From Nitrospirota bacterium (GTDB lineage: Bacteria; Nitrospirota; Thermodesulfovibrionia; Thermodesulfovibrionales; UBA6898), in NCBI GenBank assembly GCA_021783515.1, contig JAJXTV010000034.1, positions 1 through 36,521 on the forward strand: 36,521 bases of DNA, written 5' to 3'. The notes under the pieces were generated by a model, which did no database searches, was not told where the DNA came from, and saw only the letters and a list, made by a program, of their open reading frames with translations. Positions within the stretch are counted from its first letter, which is position 1, and every line of letters begins with the position of its first letter. Of this stretch, positions 14,503 to 20,385 are shown piece by piece. A program made the position numbers and the translations under genes.

Positions 14503-15179
14503 GGGTAAAACCTCAGTCCGATTTCCATTTCATAGGGAGGCGGCGTCACCGGGCTCGCCTTTGCGATCGCCTGCAGGGCCGCCCTGTCGAAAAAATGGTC
14601 GCCCGATTTCTTTTCGAACCGCACGTCGGATATCGTGCCGTCTCGCTGGATCTTAATGGACACGACCGCTTCCAGGTCCTTCTTCATATAGTCGGGCCAC
14701 TGCCATTCGTCATGAATTTCTCCGGTGATCCGGTCGATATACGTCGCCTCCTGTCCCTGTCCACCGCCTGCGGCGGAAGTTCGAGGCGCCGCCGACGTGT
14801 TCTTCGTGTCTCCTCTGCCCCGCATCGAGCCGATTTCCCGCCGGATCTCGACGATCTTCTTTATCCGCTGCTTCGCCTGCAAGGCGGCGATCCGCTCGCC
14901 GATCAGTTTCTCAGCCTTTTTTTCATCGAAGCCCGGCTCTTCCTTCGCCTTTTGGGAGACGTCGGCGTCGGCCTCGCGCGGCTTTACGGAGGCCGTTTCG
15001 TGCGGGGCCGATGCTTTCTGCGCGCCGGCACTTCTGCCGGGGCTCACGAGGCTCACCATATAGGGAGACGGCATCACAATGGTGTTGGATTGTCTCAGGA
15101 CGACAAACGCGAGCAGGAAGAACGTAAGATGAAGTCCCGCAGAAACGACTGCGGTTTTCTGCAGGCTGGGACCTTTCAT
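14499..15179 (-). CDS. tolA: TolA-like energy-transducing protein (TonB C-terminal domain)
   Basis: 226 residues: a single N-terminal membrane anchor (VSAGLHLTFFLLAFVVL), a charged, probably helical periplasmic region rich in Lys/Glu (PGFDEKKAEKLIGERIAALQAKQRIKKIVEIRREI), and a TonB/TolA C-terminal domain with YMKKDLEAVVSIKIQRDGTISDVRFEKKSGDHFFDRAALQAI. It is shorter than E. coli TolA (421 residues) because domain II is reduced. Position between tolR and tolB fixes it as the TolA of this operon rather than TonB. It carries proton-motive energy from TolQR to TolB-Pal. Overlaps both neighbours by ATGA. Confidence 0.9.
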   Translation of the reverse strand: MKGPSLQKTAVVSAGLHLTFFLLAFVVLRQSNTIVMPSPYMVSLVSPGRSAGAQKASAPHETASVKPREADADVSQKAKEEPGFDEKKAEKLIGERIAALQAKQRIKKIVEIRREIGSMRGRGDTKNTSAAPRTSAAGGGQGQEATYIDRITGEIHDEWQWPDYMKKDLEAVVSIKIQRDGTISDVRFEKKSGDHFFDRAALQAIAKASPVTPPPYEMEIGLRFYP

Positions 15180-15577
15180 CTCAGGTTGAGCTTCGGTTCG
15201 GTGATCATCCCGAGTTTTTCTATCCCTGCCTCCTTGATCTCGCTCATCACTTCGACAACCAGGCCGTAAGGCACGTCCTTGTCGGCCTTCAGAAAAACGT
15301 TCGGGTTGAGTTTGCTGATCGCCTCGAGCTTCGCCCGCATCTGGGCGATCGATATCGGCGTGTCGTTAAGGAAGATCGTGCGGTCTTTCTTGATCACGAG
15401 CTGGATCCTCTGCTCGGGAGGAAGGTCCTTGCCCTTGGCCTGGGGGAGGTTCACGTCGACGCCCTGCTGAAGCAGAGGCGCGGTCACCATGAAGATGACG
15501 AGCAGGACGAGCATGACGTCGACAAGGGGAGTCACGTTGATCTCCGAAAGGACCGTCCTGTTTCTGTTCGTCTTCAT
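15176..15577 (-). CDS. tolR: TolR/ExbD-family proton channel component
   Basis: 133 residues with one membrane helix (VDVMLVLLVIFMVTAPLL). The helix contains the functionally essential Asp in the INVTPLVDVMLVLL motif, which takes part in proton flow with TolQ. The periplasmic part (VDVNLPQAKGKDL ... ADKDVPYGLVVEVMSEIKEAGIEKLGMIT) is standard. Placement directly after tolQ and before tolA identifies it as TolR. Both junctions are four-base overlaps. Confidence 0.94.
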   Translation of the reverse strand: MKTNRNRTVLSEINVTPLVDVMLVLLVIFMVTAPLLQQGVDVNLPQAKGKDLPPEQRIQLVIKKDRTIFLNDTPISIAQMRAKLEAISKLNPNVFLKADKDVPYGLVVEVMSEIKEAGIEKLGMITEPKLNLR

Positions 15578-16203
15578 TCTGCCTTCTGCGTGAAGATCTC
15601 GAGCAGGTCCTCGGAGAAGTCCTCCATCTCGATGATCATCTTCCTCGACATACTGAGGTAATAGTTATACGCGATGACGGCCGGGATGGCGGCGGCGAGT
15701 CCGACGGCGGTGGCGATAAGCGCCTCGGCGATGCCCGGCGCGACTACCGCAAGAGAGGCCGAGCCCGCGAAGCCGATCCCGTGAAAGGAGTTCATGATCC
15801 CCCAGACCGTGCCGAAGAGACCGATAAACGGCGAGGTGGAACCCGTCGTCGCGAGGAAGTTCAGATACTGCTCGAGCTTGACCGACTCGAGGGTTTCGTA
15901 CCGTCTGAGCAGCCGCTTCACCTCACCCTTGTCCCTGGTGAGCTCGTCGGTATAGACCGCCTTGAAGACGTTGGCGATAGGGCTGAGCGAAAGGGCCTTG
16001 GTCGCCTTGTAAAGGTTCCGCGGGTCCCTGTTTGAACGGAAGGACCTGAGGAACTGCTCCGACTCGCCGTTGGCCTTCGAAAAATATCTCTGCTTGAAGA
16101 AGATGATCGCCCAGGAGACGACCGAGAAGAACAGGAGAATGACCAGGACGATCTTGACGACTATCCCTGCGTGGAGCACCACGGAGAAGACTGACTCGTT
16201 CAT
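15574..16203 (-). CDS. tolQ: TolQ/ExbB-family proton channel component
   Basis: 209 residues, three membrane helices: one near the N-terminus (IVVKIVLVILLFFSVVSWAIIF) and a pair at the end (ASLAVVAPGIAEALIATAVGLAAAIPAVIAYNYYL), with the conserved FIGLFGTVWGIMNSF motif between. TolQ surrounds the TolR helix and converts proton flow into force on TolA. It is the first gene of the long minus-strand operon; the promoter described at 16229-16257 lies 26 bases upstream. Confidence 0.95.
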   Translation of the reverse strand: MNESVFSVVLHAGIVVKIVLVILLFFSVVSWAIIFFKQRYFSKANGESEQFLRSFRSNRDPRNLYKATKALSLSPIANVFKAVYTDELTRDKGEVKRLLRRYETLESVKLEQYLNFLATTGSTSPFIGLFGTVWGIMNSFHGIGFAGSASLAVVAPGIAEALIATAVGLAAAIPAVIAYNYYLSMSRKMIIEMEDFSEDLLEIFTQKAE

Positions 16204-16228
16204 ATATACCTCGTACGGGTTTCGATAA

Positions 16229-16260
16229 ATTTAAAAAAATTTGACTTCAAAAGTCAAATT
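16229..16260 (-). promoter_or_regulatory. Promoter of the tol operon with an overlapping palindrome
   Basis: On the minus strand TTGACT (16252-16257) and TTAAAT (16229-16234) form a sigma-70-type pair with a 17-base spacer. The -35 box lies in one arm of a perfect 10-bp inverted repeat, AATTTGACTT (16238-16247) and AAGTCAAATT (16251-16260), separated by CAA. A repressor bound there would block the polymerase. The promoter match is visible; the operator role is inferred. Confidence 0.55.
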
Positions 16261-16446
16261 AAGAATATTTCACAAAATCGTATAGATACAGTCAAGCAGC
16301 CCGGCCCAAGGGACGGGGCATGCTTAGCGAGCAAGGAAGTTTTTTTGCAATAGCTCGCTTTCATCTCCGCCTCAAAAGGCGGTCATTCAGCAAGCATCCT
16401 CGTAATAGTATATACCATGCGGCCGATAATATTTACCCCCTGTATC

Positions 16447-16455
16447 TGATATAAT
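16447..16455 (+). promoter_or_regulatory. Extended -10 promoter for tRNA-Ser
   Basis: TGATATAAT at 16447-16455 (16448 TG, then TATAAT at 16450-16455) is an extended -10 element 9 bases before the tRNA. No good -35 is seen at the proper distance, as is normal for extended -10 promoters. Confidence 0.5.
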
Positions 16456-16464
16456 ATTTGCTCC

Positions 16465-16554
16465 GGAGGGGTGGCCGAGCGGTTTAAGGCGACGGTCTTG
16501 AAAATCGTTGTAGGGGCGACTCTACCGTGAGTTCGAATCTCACCCCCTCCGCCA
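16465..16554 (+). tRNA. tRNA-Ser (anticodon TGA)
   Basis: Acceptor GGAGGGG (16465-16471) pairs with CCCCTCC; the discriminator is G and CCA (16552-16554) is encoded. The anticodon loop CTTGAAA gives TGA. A long variable arm (about GTTGTAGGGGCGACTCTACC) and the GTTCGAATC T-loop complete a class II tRNA. It reads UCA and, by wobble, other UCN codons. Confidence 0.95.
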
Positions 16555-16957
16555 GTGGATATTATATTTTCACATAGATAGCTGATAGCTGCAAAAATGT
16601 ATGGCAACAACAGGGCAACAGAATATGAAGGGGGAGAATGTAAAGCGGTATATTGGCTCCCCCCCCTGCCCAAACCCCTTATCTCCTCTCAAGTTATCGC
16701 CTTAGAGAGCATGTGGGGCACACCTAGAGGCAAGAGAAAAAGTTAATGAATATGCAAAGGTATTGAAGAATATTGGAGAAGTCTTGAAGGAGACGGACGC
16801 CCGGAGAACAGAAGACCGCTATCAGTTATTTCTTGGACAGGATAGAGGTTTTGAGAGAGGAAGGCGTCGCCCGCTGTTATTTCTACAATACTCCGAGGGC
16901 GAAGGAGGTTGATTACCTCCTTCCCGGATCATCCTCTGGAGCTTGTGTGCCTCAAAA
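16555..16957. other. Degraded sequence between two tRNA genes
   Basis: About 400 bases with no intact gene. On the plus strand, a helical-looking stretch (REKVNEYAKVLKNIGEVLKET, near 16733-16800) is followed one frame over by ISYFLDRIEVLREEGVARCY and FYNTPRAKEVDYLLPG (about 16818-16935). A single frameshift would join them, so this may be the ruin of a gene I cannot identify. The location next to a tRNA would suit an old integration event, but no integrase or repeated tRNA end is visible. Reading frames antisense to the two tRNAs are not genes. Confidence 0.25.
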
Positions 16958-17044
16958 TGGTGCCGAAGGGGGGACTCGAACCCCCACGGCGTTTCCACCA
17001 CTAGACCCTGAACCTAGCGCGTCTGCCAGTTCCGCCACTTCGGC
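16958..17044 (-). tRNA. tRNA-Leu (anticodon CAG)
   Basis: Minus strand: GCCGAAG acceptor (17044-17038) pairs with CTTCGGC, followed by A and an encoded CCA (16958-16960). The anticodon loop TTCAGGG gives CAG. D-loop, long variable arm and GTTCGAGTC T-loop are present. Reads CUG codons. Confidence 0.95.
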
Positions 17045-17064
17045 AACGAATCAAGAATATTAAT

Positions 17065-17091
17065 ATTATACGCAGATCGAAATATTGTCAA
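17065..17091 (-). promoter_or_regulatory. Promoter of tRNA-Leu(CAG)
   Basis: Minus strand TTGACA (17086-17091) and TATAAT (17065-17070) are perfect consensus boxes, though the spacer is only 15 bases. The -10 lies about 20 bases before the tRNA. Confidence 0.6.
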
Positions 17092-17125
17092 TAAGAAGCG
17101 CGTCTGATAAACGAGAAAATGCCGG

Positions 17126-17902
17126 CTATTTTTTGTCGATGGTGCTGATGATCTTGTCCGCATCGATCGCGCCGGGTACCAGGCTTCCATCCGGGAAGAT
17201 CAGACCGGGGGTGCCGGTGATGCCCAGCTTCTGGGCGAGTTTGATGTTTTCATCGATCGCGGTCGTCTCGCATGTCGGATCGGGTATCTGCTTTTTCGCG
17301 AACGCCTCATCGAGAAGTTCAAGCGACTTCGTGCACTGTATCGCCTTCGCTATCCGCGCGGAATCCTTATGCATCGGAAGGGGGTAGAGCATTATATAAA
17401 AGGCGATATCCTTCCTCTTTTCTATGACCTTCTTCATCTCCTGATGAAGTCGTGCGCAGAACGGTCACTCGGGGTCGTCGAAGACGATGATCTTGTTCTT
17501 CGCGTCCTTGTCGCCCATTACCAGGGCGTTGCCGAGCGGTATCTGGGAGACGTCGATCTTACTGATTTCGTCGAAACTTTCCTTGTAATAGTTGGTCTTT
17601 GTCTTCGCATCGATCAGATTGCCGAGAACGAGCATCTTCTTCCCGTAGTCGATATAGACGACGTTCTTCCTCCCGCCGGCTTCTATCGCCGTCTCCCAAA
17701 GCCCGATCAGGGGAGACTGCTTGATATAGAGCACCTTCACGTCAGGGGCGAACGGCTTCAATACTTCCTTCACCTGTTCGTCGGTGAGGGTATGGCACTT
17801 GATGCAGTCCTTTTCCTCCCCTTTGGGAAAGGCATAGGACTTTCCGCTTCCGAAAAGAAGAGCAATGGATACGGCCATCGCAATCAGTATCAACTTTCGC
17901 AT
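17126..17902 (-). CDS. DsbC-like periplasmic thiol-disulfide protein with in-frame TGA (probable selenocysteine)
   Basis: Read through TGA at 17465-17467, this is one 258-residue protein. Signal peptide: MRKLILIAMAVSIALLFGSG, cleaved near SYA. A CIKCH motif (Cys33, Cys36, His37) follows, then a DsbC-type N-terminal region (KVLYIKQSPLIGLWE, VVYIDYGKKMLVLGNLID) and a thioredoxin fold. The fold begins IIVFDDPE and has [TGA]PFC where DsbC/DsbG proteins have CPxC; TGA is codon 146, followed by Cys149. It continues through FYIMLYPLPMHKDSARIAKAIQC to the cis-Pro loop GITGTPGLIFPDG. The frame and homology continue without a break on both sides of TGA, and a suitable hairpin follows, so selenocysteine is more likely than a nonsense mutation. 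It would act in the periplasm in disulfide isomerisation or cytochrome c thiol reduction. If not recoded, the gene would be split into two useless halves. Confidence 0.82.
17432..17467 (-). promoter_or_regulatory. Candidate bacterial SECIS element
   Basis: After TGA (17467-17465) and 22 intervening bases, CTTCATC (17449-17443) pairs perfectly with GATGAAG (17438-17432) around the loop AGGA (17442-17439). Bacterial SECIS hairpins sit within the coding region shortly downstream of UGA and need a guanine early in a small apical loop; the E. coli fdhF loop begins AGGU. Stem, loop and distance all fit. SelB binding is inferred. Confidence 0.68.
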
Positions 17903-17908
17903 GGAGAA

Positions 17909-17917
17909 ATTATAGCA
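17909..17917 (-). promoter_or_regulatory. Extended -10 promoter abutting the selenoprotein start
   Basis: Minus strand TGCTATAAT (17917-17909) is a perfect extended -10. The ATG at 17902 comes only 6 bases later, so transcription would begin at or next to the start codon and give a leaderless mRNA. No Shine-Dalgarno is present before this ATG, which agrees. Confidence 0.5.
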
Positions 17918-18054
17918 CAAACATTTCCTGAAAAACACAAGCGAAACGGTCCGTCGTATTATTTAATTTCTCTGCGGAGCCCTTGCCGGGCGGCGGCCGT
18001 TCCGGCAGCAGGGGCGTTTCCGCCTTTTCGGGTCGGCAGCGCCCGGATATTTTA

Positions 18055-18112
18055 ATTAATAGGGCTATTAATAATTTCAATATTGACAAATGGCTGTCTA
18101 ACTTGTTATAAA
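18055..18112 (+). promoter_or_regulatory. Promoter and upstream dyad of the dsr/tus-like operon
   Basis: TTGACA (18083-18088) with TTATAA (18106-18111, 17-base spacer) or TATAAA (18-base spacer) is a strong sigma-70-type promoter. Upstream, ATTAATAG (18055-18062) and CTATTAAT (18065-18072) form a perfect 8-bp dyad around GG, 10 bases before the -35. That position would suit an activator or repressor site. The regulator is unknown. Confidence 0.65.
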
Positions 18113-18152
18113 ATTAGCCTCTCAGAGTCAAAATTTAACAAGGGGGAAGGTT

Positions 18153-18449
18153 ATGAAATTAGGTGTATTTGTTAGTGATTTCAAACTGACAACGGATACC
18201 CTGGACAGGCTCAAGGCCGACAAACTTGGTATCATCCTTGTCCAGAACGGCGTGTACCATGCCACGACGAAGGAGAATGGAAAGGCCTCTTCTCTTTTGG
18301 ATAAAACGCCCAATCTCTATGCTCTGTCCGAGGACATACAGATTCGGGGAATGAAAGACGGAGACGTTGACAAGCGCGTCAAGGTCGTCAATTACGGCGA
18401 TGTGGTTGACCTTATTTTTAACGAATACGAAAAGATCGCGTGGCTGTAG
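18153..18449 (+). CDS. DsrH/TusB-like sulfur relay family protein
   Basis: 98 residues beginning MKLGVFVSDFKLTTDTLDRL, with a predicted Rossmann-like fold: a central strand (KLGIILVQNGVYHAT) and LYALSEDIQIRGM...VVNYGDVVDLIFN. This matches the DsrH/TusB branch of the DsrE family. The protein has no cysteine at all, whereas characterised DsrH carries a conserved Cys, so it may be structural rather than a sulfur carrier. GGGGGAAGG precedes the ATG. First gene of a four-gene operon; nine bases separate it from the next. Confidence 0.72.
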   Translation: MKLGVFVSDFKLTTDTLDRLKADKLGIILVQNGVYHATTKENGKASSLLDKTPNLYALSEDIQIRGMKDGDVDKRVKVVNYGDVVDLIFNEYEKIAWL

Positions 18450-18458
18450 GAGGATACT

Positions 18459-18818
18459 ATGGGAAATTTGACGATAGGCTGTTATCCAGGACTCGTTGGC
18501 AGCATGAGTTATGATTTTGCCATGAAACTCGCCGAGGCGGCGGTGGACAAAGGCCATAAGGTGAGTATCTGGTTTTCGGGAAATGCAACAGGCTCGGTCA
18601 AGGCCAACCAGAAGCACCTGAAGGATTATTCAACCGGCGAAAAACATCTGAAGGACCTTCTCGCAAAGGGCGTCGAGATCTGCACCTGCGAGGCCTGCAC
18701 CGTGGCAAGAGGCATCAAAAAGGACGAAGGCATCCCCGGCGTTCAGTGGAACGCGATGCACTGGTTTCTCGCAAAGGTGCACGCCGCCGACAGGGCACTT
18801 TTGATAGGAGGCGAATAA
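18459..18818 (+). CDS. DsrE/TusD-like sulfur relay protein
   Basis: 119 residues. The fold begins LTIGCYPGLVGSMSYDFAMKLAEAAVDKGHKVSIWFSGNAT, and a Cys cluster EICTCEACTVARGI sits where DsrE/TusD proteins carry the persulfide-accepting Cys. Two bases after the stop, the next gene begins. In sulfur oxidisers DsrEFH passes sulfur from TusA to DsrC. In gamma-proteobacteria TusBCD serves tRNA thiolation. Which of these holds here is unknown; no DsrC/TusE is in the window. GGAGG precedes the start. Confidence 0.8.
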   Translation: MGNLTIGCYPGLVGSMSYDFAMKLAEAAVDKGHKVSIWFSGNATGSVKANQKHLKDYSTGEKHLKDLLAKGVEICTCEACTVARGIKKDEGIPGVQWNAMHWFLAKVHAADRALLIGGE

Positions 18819-18820
18819 TT

Positions 18821-19231
18821 ATGAGCGACGTGAAACTTGCATTTGTCGTCCAGAAACCTCAGTACAAGGGAGAAACCTCGAGGCTTGCGATAACCCACGC
18901 GATCTCTTACCAGACGGTCGAGATCCTGCTCGAAGACGGCGAGACCGTAACCCCCAAGCTCTGTTTCATCGGCGAAGGGGTGCTCGGGCTCCAGAAGGGC
19001 CAGAACGCGATGGACCTCTACGGGATCACCAGCACCGAGTCTCATATGAAAAATACTCTCCTCGTCGACCTCGATGTGCTCGTCTGCAAGGAAGACCTTG
19101 CAAAATACGGTATCCCCGAGGACGCAATGCCGACCGCAGAGGATATGGGCGCGGACAAGTCGATCCAGGTAGTGCCGTTTGCAGAGATACAGAAAGCGGT
19201 GGAAGAAGCGAAACACGTCTTTTTCTTCTAA
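18821..19231 (+). CDS. DsrF/TusC-like sulfur relay protein
   Basis: 136 residues from ATG 18821, preceded by AGGAGG. The sequence SDVKLAFVVQKPQYKGETSRLAITHAISYQTVEILLEDGE, followed by GLQKGQNAMDLYGI and LLVDLDVLVCKEDLAKYGIP, fits the DsrF/TusC subfamily; the Cys in VLVCKEDL matches the family's accessory Cys position. An in-frame open stretch to 18746 overlaps the previous gene and lacks a ribosome binding site. With the two preceding proteins it could form a DsrEFH-type heterohexamer. Function is inferred from family. Confidence 0.78.
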   Translation: MSDVKLAFVVQKPQYKGETSRLAITHAISYQTVEILLEDGETVTPKLCFIGEGVLGLQKGQNAMDLYGITSTESHMKNTLLVDLDVLVCKEDLAKYGIPEDAMPTAEDMGADKSIQVVPFAEIQKAVEEAKHVFFF

Positions 19232-19274
19232 ATATTAATCACAAGGTCAATGACCTGCAAGGAGGTAAATACAC

Positions 19275-19526
19275 ATGGGTGAACTCAGCAGCAAGACACC
19301 GGATCAGACTCTCGACGTGCTTGGAAGGGTATGTCCCTATCCGCTCGTCCTGTCCAAAAAGGCGGTCGAAAAGATGTCCAGCGGGCAACTCTTGAAGGTT
19401 CTCTGCGATGCGCCTGCATCGGCGGAAGACTCGATTCCGAAATGGGCAGAGAAACAGGGCTTAAAGTTCGAGTCCGTCAAGGTGGCAGGCTCCGACTCCT
19501 GGGAACTCTATATCCAGAAGTCGTAA
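19275..19526 (+). CDS. tusA: TusA/SirA-family sulfur carrier
   Basis: 83 residues with the defining motif DVLGRVCPYPLVLSKKAVEKM, in which the CPxP cysteine carries persulfide sulfur. The second half (GQLLKVLCDAPASAEDSIPKWAEKQG ... WELYIQKS) is the usual alpha/beta two-layer sandwich. GGAGG lies upstream of the ATG. It is the last gene before a strong terminator. As sulfur donor to DsrE-like proteins in the same operon it completes a relay: TusA to DsrE to an unseen acceptor. Confidence 0.92.
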   Translation: MGELSSKTPDQTLDVLGRVCPYPLVLSKKAVEKMSSGQLLKVLCDAPASAEDSIPKWAEKQGLKFESVKVAGSDSWELYIQKS

Positions 19527-19550
19527 GCCAGGCCCTCGAACGGCAACACG

Positions 19551-19575
19551 GGGCGGCGGAAGCCGCCCTTTTTTT
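19551..19575 (+). terminator. Intrinsic terminator after tusA
   Basis: GGGCGGC (19551-19557) pairs with GCCGCCC (19562-19568) around GGAA, followed by seven T residues (19569-19575). Confidence 0.92.
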
Positions 19576-19615
19576 GTCCACGGATTGAGGTTCTCCCCTG
19601 ACGCTTACCCCCGTA

Positions 19616-20125
19616 TTATCCCCCCCATGGCATTTTGGCGTAGATCTCGGTCAGTTTTTCCCGATACTCCCTGAAGAACCGCTCGTGGCTTTTCTCCCAG
19701 TCCGCGAGCATGGTGAGCGCCTCTTTTGCCTTCCCCTCCGTTTTGGCGGCCATCGTTTCGTAATATTCGCTCAGGTCTTTTTCGATCAGCCATGCGACGC
19801 TGAAGACGGTGACGTCCGGCACCATCGATTCATACATGATCTGCTCCATCGAGTCGCCTTTCCCGGCGATGTCGAAGAAATCGGACCTTTCAGGGACCGC
19901 GTCCTTTCCCGGATCGAGACGGGCGACGCCTTCCGTTTTCAGGCCCTCGAGGATATTCCTGATGAAACGGATATGCTTCTCTTCCTCCCTGATCAGCTGC
20001 TTGAAGACGGCAACGCCGGCCCCCCAGCCCATCCTCTCTAAAGAAGTTTCGAAAAAGCTCTTGCCGGTCTCCTCTTGGCTCAGGGCATATTCAAATATCC
20101 TGATGAGATTCTCATTCGTTGTCAT
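19616..20125 (-). CDS. Ferritin-like (rubrerythrin-type) four-helix protein
   Basis: 169 residues from ATG 20125, which has AAGGAGG upstream. The helical sequence carries carboxylate-His motifs of diiron ferritin-like proteins: SQEETGKSFFE, REEEKHIRFI, EKDLSEYYETMA and DWEKSHERFF. The ExxH pairs (EEKH and EKSH) match rubrerythrin spacing. No rubredoxin domain (no Cys pair) is present. Such proteins detoxify peroxide or store iron in anaerobes. It is divergently transcribed from the DUF4139 gene. The 260 bases between the two hold nothing I can define beyond the two ribosome binding sites. Confidence 0.82.
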   Translation of the reverse strand: MTTNENLIRIFEYALSQEETGKSFFETSLERMGWGAGVAVFKQLIREEEKHIRFIRNILEGLKTEGVARLDPGKDAVPERSDFFDIAGKGDSMEQIMYESMVPDVTVFSVAWLIEKDLSEYYETMAAKTEGKAKEALTMLADWEKSHERFFREYREKLTEIYAKMPWGG

Positions 20126-20385
20126 GCGAGCCTCCTTATTGCAATTAGACCGGGAGATCTTTTCTCCGCCCGGGGCGTTGCCGGTCTTTCTCTTCTTACA
20201 TTGTACTAGGAAATTGACGATACCGGACATCATGACTTTCCTTCGGCGTACGGGAGAAGGGGGAGACCTGTGGTGGAAACTGTCGTAAGATAGTGGATAG
20301 GGGCCGCCGGGAGGCCGGAACTTTTTTCGGATATCTCCTGTCTAAGGGACTAAGCAGAACGCACAAACCATTCAAGGAGGCTGCA

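Noticed and set aside
16383-16673. Open frame antisense to tRNA-Ser with GGGGEIRTHG-type sequence
   Set aside because: This is the familiar false protein produced by translating the antisense of a class II tRNA.
16833-17063. Open frame with TRTPTAFPPLDPE across tRNA-Leu
   Set aside because: Its C-terminal half is antisense tRNA-Leu, another common false annotation; only the first part might be a gene remnant.
17126-17437. Separate small gene starting MKKVIEKRKD
   Set aside because: It is the in-frame continuation of the DsbC-like protein beyond TGA, with no ribosome binding site of its own and an incomplete thioredoxin fold.
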